Assembly (NCBI RefSeq): GCF_900104585.1
Contig: NZ_FNVX01000006.1
Span: 930,001 to 994,000 of the forward strand
Direction of reading: 5' to 3'
Length of the DNA stretch: 64,000 bases
Origin: Bacteroides ihuae
GTDB lineage: Bacteria; Bacteroidota; Bacteroidia; Bacteroidales; Bacteroidaceae
The notes under the pieces were generated by a model. That model did no database searches. It was not told the DNA's origin and was given only the letters and a program-made list of their open reading frames with translations. Positions within the stretch are counted from its first letter, which is position 1. Every line of letters begins with the position of its first letter. This document shows positions 60,505-64,000 of this stretch, one piece after another. Both the position numbers and the translations under genes were made by a program.

Positions 60505-61029
60505 ATGAGCAAAGAAAAGCTGATCGAGAGCATCAGATGTATTCCCGATTTCCCAATACCAGGAATTCAATTTAGAGACGTGACTACTCTGTTTAAAGAT
60601 TCGGAGTGCTTACAGCTCCTTTCGGACATGATGTACGAAATGTATAAAGACAAAGGAATAACGCAAGTAGTTGGCATTGAGTCGAGAGGCTTCATCATGG
60701 GCCCAATTCTTGCCACAAGATTGGGTGCCGGATTTGTCCCCATTCGTAAGCCGGGCAAACTTCCAGCGGAAACAATAGAAGAGAGCTACGACAAAGAATA
60801 TGGCACAGACACAGTTCAAATACATAAAGATGCTTTGAATGAGAACGACGTAGTGTTACTTCACGATGATCTGCTAGCTACAGGTGGAACAATGAAAGCT
60901 GCATGCGAACTGGTAAAAAGGCTTCATCCACAAAAAATATATGTGAACTTCATTATAGAACTAAAAGACCTTAAAGGGAAAGAATTGTTTGATAAGGATA
61001 TTGAAGTAGAATCCGTACTCAGTTTATAA
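60505..61029 (+). CDS. apt: Adenine phosphoribosyltransferase
   Basis: A 174-residue enzyme that makes AMP from adenine and PRPP (purine salvage). The start at 60505 (MSKEKLIESIRCIPDFPIPGIQFRDVTTL) is the usual N-terminus. The PRPP motif is VLLHDDLLATGGTMKAA, and VGIESRGFIMG binds the base. A terminator lies 16 bases after the stop. Confidence 0.95.
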   Translation: MSKEKLIESIRCIPDFPIPGIQFRDVTTLFKDSECLQLLSDMMYEMYKDKGITQVVGIESRGFIMGPILATRLGAGFVPIRKPGKLPAETIEESYDKEYGTDTVQIHKDALNENDVVLLHDDLLATGGTMKAACELVKRLHPQKIYVNFIIELKDLKGKELFDKDIEVESVLSL

Positions 61030-61044
61030 TAGTCCAAAGTAGAT

Positions 61045-61094
61045 GCTCTGCACACGAACCAGAACAAAAAGCTGAGGACGGGCAGAGCTTTTTT
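61045..61094 (+). terminator. apt terminator
   Basis: GCTCTGC pairs with GCAGAGC around a 30-base loop and is followed by TTTTTT. Confidence 0.7.
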
Positions 61095-61100
61095 AAACCC

Positions 61101-61108
61101 TATATTTG
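61101..61108 (+). promoter_or_regulatory. uvrC -7 box
   Basis: TATATTTG matches TAnnTTTG, 16 bases before the uvrC ATG and just after the apt terminator. Confidence 0.5.
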
Positions 61109-61124
61109 CAAGAGAAAACATAAA

Positions 61125-62960
61125 ATGGAACCAGAGGAACTCAAAACGGGAGAATATCTGAAAGGCATTGTGCAAAACTTGCCTGAAGGCCCTGGCATTT
61201 ATCAATATCTGAATGCCGAAGGCACCATTATATATGTAGGAAAGGCTAAAAATTTAAAAAGAAGGGTTTATTCGTATTTCAGCAAAGAACATGAGCCAGG
61301 GAAAACTCGAGTATTGGTAAGTAAGATAGCCGATATCAGATATATAGTGGTTAATACCGAAGAGGATGCACTATTGTTAGAGAATAACCTGATCAAGAAA
61401 TACAAGCCACGCTACAACGTATTACTGAAGGATGATAAAACGTATCCTTCCATTTGCGTACAGAATGAGTACTTCCCACGGGTTTTCAAAACAAGAAAAG
61501 TTATCCGCAATGGCTCTTCTTACTACGGGCCCTATAGTCACGTGCCTTCTATGTATGCTCTATTGGATCTTATCAAGCACCTATATCCCCTACGCACTTG
61601 CCACCTAAGCCTTACACCGGAAAATATTCGGTCGGGTAAGTTTAATGTATGCTTGGAATATCACATTAAAAACTGCGCAGGCCCTTGCATCGGTCTGCAA
61701 TCTCATGATGAATATATGAAAAACATCGGCGAGATAAAAGAGATATTAAAGGGAAACACACAAGAAATTAGTCGAACACTGCTCCAGCAAATGCAGGAAT
61801 TGGCTACCGACTTAAAGTTTGAAGAGGCCCACATCCTAAAAAAGAAGTATGAGCTAGTGGAAAGTTATCGGGCTAAATCCGAAGTGGTGAGTTCAGTACT
61901 ACACAACATCGATGTCTTTTCCATCGAAGAAGACGGAGAAAAATCAGCTTTCATCAACTACCTGCACATTACCAACGGAGCCATAAATCAGGCTTTTACG
62001 TTTGAGTATAAAAAGAAACTCAATGAAACAAAGGAGGAACTTCTCTCCTTAGGAATCATTGAAATGAGAGAGCGATACAAAAGTCTCTCTCATGAAATTA
62101 TCATTCCCTTCGACTTGGAAATGGAATTAACCGATGTTATTTTCACAATTCCACAACGTGGCGATAAAAAGAAATTGCTCGATTTATCCTTGCTCAACGT
62201 GAAGCAATATAAAGCCGACCGTATGAAACAATCCGAGAAACTGAATCCTGAACAAAGAAGCATGCGATTGATGAAAGAAATTCAGCAAGAATTGCATCTT
62301 GAAAAACCGCCTTTGCATATAGAGTGTTTTGATAATTCCAATATCCAGGGAACGGATGCAGTCGCGGCTTGTGTGGTCTTCAAAAAAGCCAAACCATCAA
62401 AGAATGATTATCGAAAATACAATATTAAAACGGTTGTAGGCGCCGATGACTACGCATCCATGAAAGAGGTCGTTAAAAGGCGATATCAACGCGCTATAGA
62501 AGAAGAAACGGCCCTACCCGACCTGGTGATTACCGACGGAGGAAAAGGGCAAATGGAGTCTGTTAGACAGGCTTTGGAAGAGATTGGGGTAAACATCCCT
62601 ATAGCTGGACTTGCAAAAGATAGAAAACACCGTACTTCGGAGCTTCTTTTCGGCTTTCCTCCTCAAACCATCGGACTAAAGCAAGGAACGCCCTTATTCC
62701 GCTTACTGGAACAAATACAAGATGAAGTACACCGTTTTGCCATCACTTTCCATAGAGACAAACGCAGCAAACGACAAGTGGCCTCTGCGCTCGATGAAAT
62801 AAAGGGAATAGGTGAGAAAACGAAGAGTTTGTTACTAAAAGAATTTAAGAGCGTAAAACGCATTCGCGAAGCATCCGAAGCGGAATTAACAGCAGTTATC
62901 GGCGAAGCAAAAACAAAGGTGATAAACGACTACTTCAATGCCCCCACTATCGGGAAATAA
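61125..62960 (+). CDS. uvrC: Excinuclease ABC subunit C
   Basis: A 611-residue endonuclease of nucleotide excision repair. The GIY-YIG domain is at the N-terminus (GPGIYQYLNAEGTIIYVGKAKNL), followed by a Cys region and the UVR motif (ATDLKFEEAHILKKKYE). The RNase H-like C-terminal nuclease comes next (ECFDNSNIQGTDAVAACVVF, DLVITDGGKGQ), and the tandem helix-hairpin-helix (IKGIGEKTKSLLLKEFKS) closes the protein. It cuts on both sides of the lesion in the UvrB-DNA complex. Confidence 0.97.
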   Translation: MEPEELKTGEYLKGIVQNLPEGPGIYQYLNAEGTIIYVGKAKNLKRRVYSYFSKEHEPGKTRVLVSKIADIRYIVVNTEEDALLLENNLIKKYKPRYNVLLKDDKTYPSICVQNEYFPRVFKTRKVIRNGSSYYGPYSHVPSMYALLDLIKHLYPLRTCHLSLTPENIRSGKFNVCLEYHIKNCAGPCIGLQSHDEYMKNIGEIKEILKGNTQEISRTLLQQMQELATDLKFEEAHILKKKYELVESYRAKSEVVSSVLHNIDVFSIEEDGEKSAFINYLHITNGAINQAFTFEYKKKLNETKEELLSLGIIEMRERYKSLSHEIIIPFDLEMELTDVIFTIPQRGDKKKLLDLSLLNVKQYKADRMKQSEKLNPEQRSMRLMKEIQQELHLEKPPLHIECFDNSNIQGTDAVAACVVFKKAKPSKNDYRKYNIKTVVGADDYASMKEVVKRRYQRAIEEETALPDLVITDGGKGQMESVRQALEEIGVNIPIAGLAKDRKHRTSELLFGFPPQTIGLKQGTPLFRLLEQIQDEVHRFAITFHRDKRSKRQVASALDEIKGIGEKTKSLLLKEFKSVKRIREASEAELTAVIGEAKTKVINDYFNAPTIGK

Positions 62961-62996
62961 ATCATCAAAACGACACAGCTATTCTCTTTTTATTCG

Positions 62997-63004
62997 TAAT
63001 TTTG
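62997..63004 (+). promoter_or_regulatory. dtd -7 box
   Basis: TAATTTTG matches TAnnTTTG, 27 bases before the dtd ATG. Confidence 0.5.
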
Positions 63005-63030
63005 CCTTCCTATAGAGAAAAAGAACAAGA

Positions 63031-63483
63031 ATGAGAGTAGTTATACAGCGTGTTACTCACGCTTCGGTCACCATAAATGGTGTTTGCATATCGGCAATAG
63101 AGAAAGGATTACTGGTCTTGCTAGGTATCGAAGAAGCTGACGGAAAAGAAGATGTTGAGTGGCTTTGCAAGAAAATCGTAAATCTACGCATCTTCGATGA
63201 TGAAAATGGAATAATGAATAAATCAGTATCCGATATAGAGGGTAATATACTATTAATTAGCCAGTTCACCTTGCATGCATCCACCAAAAAGGGCAACCGT
63301 CCTTCGTATATTAAGGCTGCTAAGCACGAAATATCTGTTCCGCTATACGAAGCATTTTGTAAAGAGCTTAGCGCGACGCTTGGCAAAGAAATAGGTACGG
63401 GAGAATTTGGCGCTGACATGAAAGTGGAATTGCTAAATGATGGGCCGGTAACCATCTGTATGGATACAAAAAATAAGGAATAA
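63031..63483 (+). CDS. dtd: D-aminoacyl-tRNA deacylase
   Basis: A 150-residue enzyme that removes D-amino acids mischarged on tRNA. The chiral-proofreading motifs LLISQFTLHAS and NDGPVTICMD are both present. Its last base is the first base of the next start codon (TAATG), so the two genes are coupled. Confidence 0.96.
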   Translation: MRVVIQRVTHASVTINGVCISAIEKGLLVLLGIEEADGKEDVEWLCKKIVNLRIFDDENGIMNKSVSDIEGNILLISQFTLHASTKKGNRPSYIKAAKHEISVPLYEAFCKELSATLGKEIGTGEFGADMKVELLNDGPVTICMDTKNKE

Positions 63484-63818
63484 TGACACTGGAAGAAGCT
63501 CAAAAACAGGTAGATCAATGGATCAAAACGTATGGAGTACGCTACTTCAGCGAACTGACCAATATGACTATCTTAACAGAAGAAGTGGGAGAACTGGCAC
63601 GAATCATGGCACGAAAATACGGTGATCAGTCGTTCAAAGAGGGCGAAAAAGACAACATTGCCGATGAACTGACGGATGTGCTATGGGTGCTCCTTTGCAT
63701 TGCCAACCAAACAGGCGTGGACCTGACAGAAGCATTTGCCCGTAATCTGGAAAAGAAGACGAATAGAGATAATAAAAGACATATAAACAACCCCAAATTA
63801 AGCGACGATGGAAAATAA
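63483..63818 (+). CDS. MazG-like nucleotide pyrophosphohydrolase
   Basis: A 111-residue all-alpha NTP-PPase. The metal motif is EEVGELARIMARKYGDQSF...DNIADELTDVLWVLLCIA, with the usual EExxE and ExxD acidic residues. It cleaves non-canonical or surplus NTPs. It is coupled to dtd and overlaps deoC by 11 bases. Confidence 0.92.
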   Translation: MTLEEAQKQVDQWIKTYGVRYFSELTNMTILTEEVGELARIMARKYGDQSFKEGEKDNIADELTDVLWVLLCIANQTGVDLTEAFARNLEKKTNRDNKRHINNPKLSDDGK

Positions 63819-64000
63819 TGAAACAGCCCCGAGCAAGTATGATGCCGCACTGGGTAAGTACAATACAAATCTAAATGATGCTGATATCAAGGCGCAAGTA
63901 GCAACTCTTATAGAAAAAAAATTGCCTGCCAACAACACCGAAGAGGTGAAGAAATTGTTGTTTAACTGCATTGATTTGACTACATTAAACAGTAGTGACA
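63808..64000 (+). CDS. deoC: Deoxyribose-phosphate aldolase, N-terminal part
   Basis: The first 64 codons, cut by the window edge. The start is the ATG at 63808, 11 bases inside the MazG-like gene. The product begins MENNETAPSKYDAALGKYNT and runs to CIDLTTLNSSD, the pattern of Bacteroides DeoC, in which the first core strand contains DLTTLN. It would split deoxyribose 5-phosphate to acetaldehyde and glyceraldehyde 3-phosphate. Confidence 0.85.
   Translation, partial: MENNETAPSKYDAALGKYNTNLNDADIKAQVATLIEKKLPANNTEEVKKLLFNCIDLTTLNSSD

Noticed and set aside
1-64000. tRNA, rRNA or riboswitch genes
   Set aside because: No cloverleaf, rRNA segment or known riboswitch core was recognised in the intergenic regions by eye. 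A covariance-model scan would settle this.

Overview
The window looks like chromosomal DNA of a gut-type Bacteroidales bacterium, most probably Bacteroides or a close relative. The signs are a SusC/SusD polysaccharide utilisation locus, many lipoproteins and outer-membrane barrels, TAnnTTTG-type -7 promoter boxes without Shine-Dalgarno sequences, an HU-like gene with a 30-residue 'smalltalk' ORF downstream, a DUF4248 protein, S46 and M16 peptidases, and an IS21 element. No rRNA, tRNA or CRISPR array was seen.

Layout. 1-3.4 kb: the end of an outer-membrane barrel gene and a secreted gingipain-like (clan CD) protein with HEAT-like repeats. 3.4-5.5 kb: HU-like protein, small ORFs, smalltalk and DUF4248. 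5.5-12.7 kb: metE diverging from an Lrp/AsnC regulator, the ovothiol enzyme OvoA, a methyltransferase and a short-chain dehydrogenase. 12.8-17.5 kb: an unrecognised protein, then a Fur/Zur-family regulator diverging from a histidine-rich membrane protein and a TonB receptor. Two near-identical 15-bp 7-1-7 inverted repeats lie between the divergent genes. 17.6-29.5 kb: a polysaccharide utilisation locus (regulator, SusC, SusD, GH30, surface glycan-binding-type lipoprotein, GH3) whose order matches the known fungal beta-1,6-glucan locus of B. thetaiotaomicron. 30-37.6 kb: M16 peptidase, LOG protein, SIS isomerase, PfkB kinase, phosphatase lipoprotein, DEAD-box helicase and DMT transporter. 37.7-49.6 kb: sucCD; a probable ruvB/flippase/DUF389/S46 peptidase operon; AlkD-like protein, SpmAB-like protein, ybeY and hemH.

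49.8-58.1 kb is the accessory region. Two paralogous lipoprotein plus barrel gene pairs each have a 162-bp MITE-like element just upstream of the lipoprotein gene, the two copies being inverted and about 93% identical. Next come a DUF3244 gene and a TPR-HTH regulator split by a 2744-bp IS21 element with a 7-bp target duplication. Removing the IS and one duplication restores a 558-codon frame. 58.3-64 kb: tandem GTTTCA-AAAC units of about 22 bp upstream of mnmG, a parS-like palindrome just after mnmG, then apt, uvrC, dtd, a MazG-like gene and the start of deoC.

The most promising leads are the Fur-box-controlled histidine-rich/TonB metal uptake unit, the MITE-flanked lipoprotein/barrel pairs, the reversible-looking IS21 disruption, the parS site by mnmG, and the gingipain-like HEAT protein. 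All calls come from reading the sequence. No database search was run.
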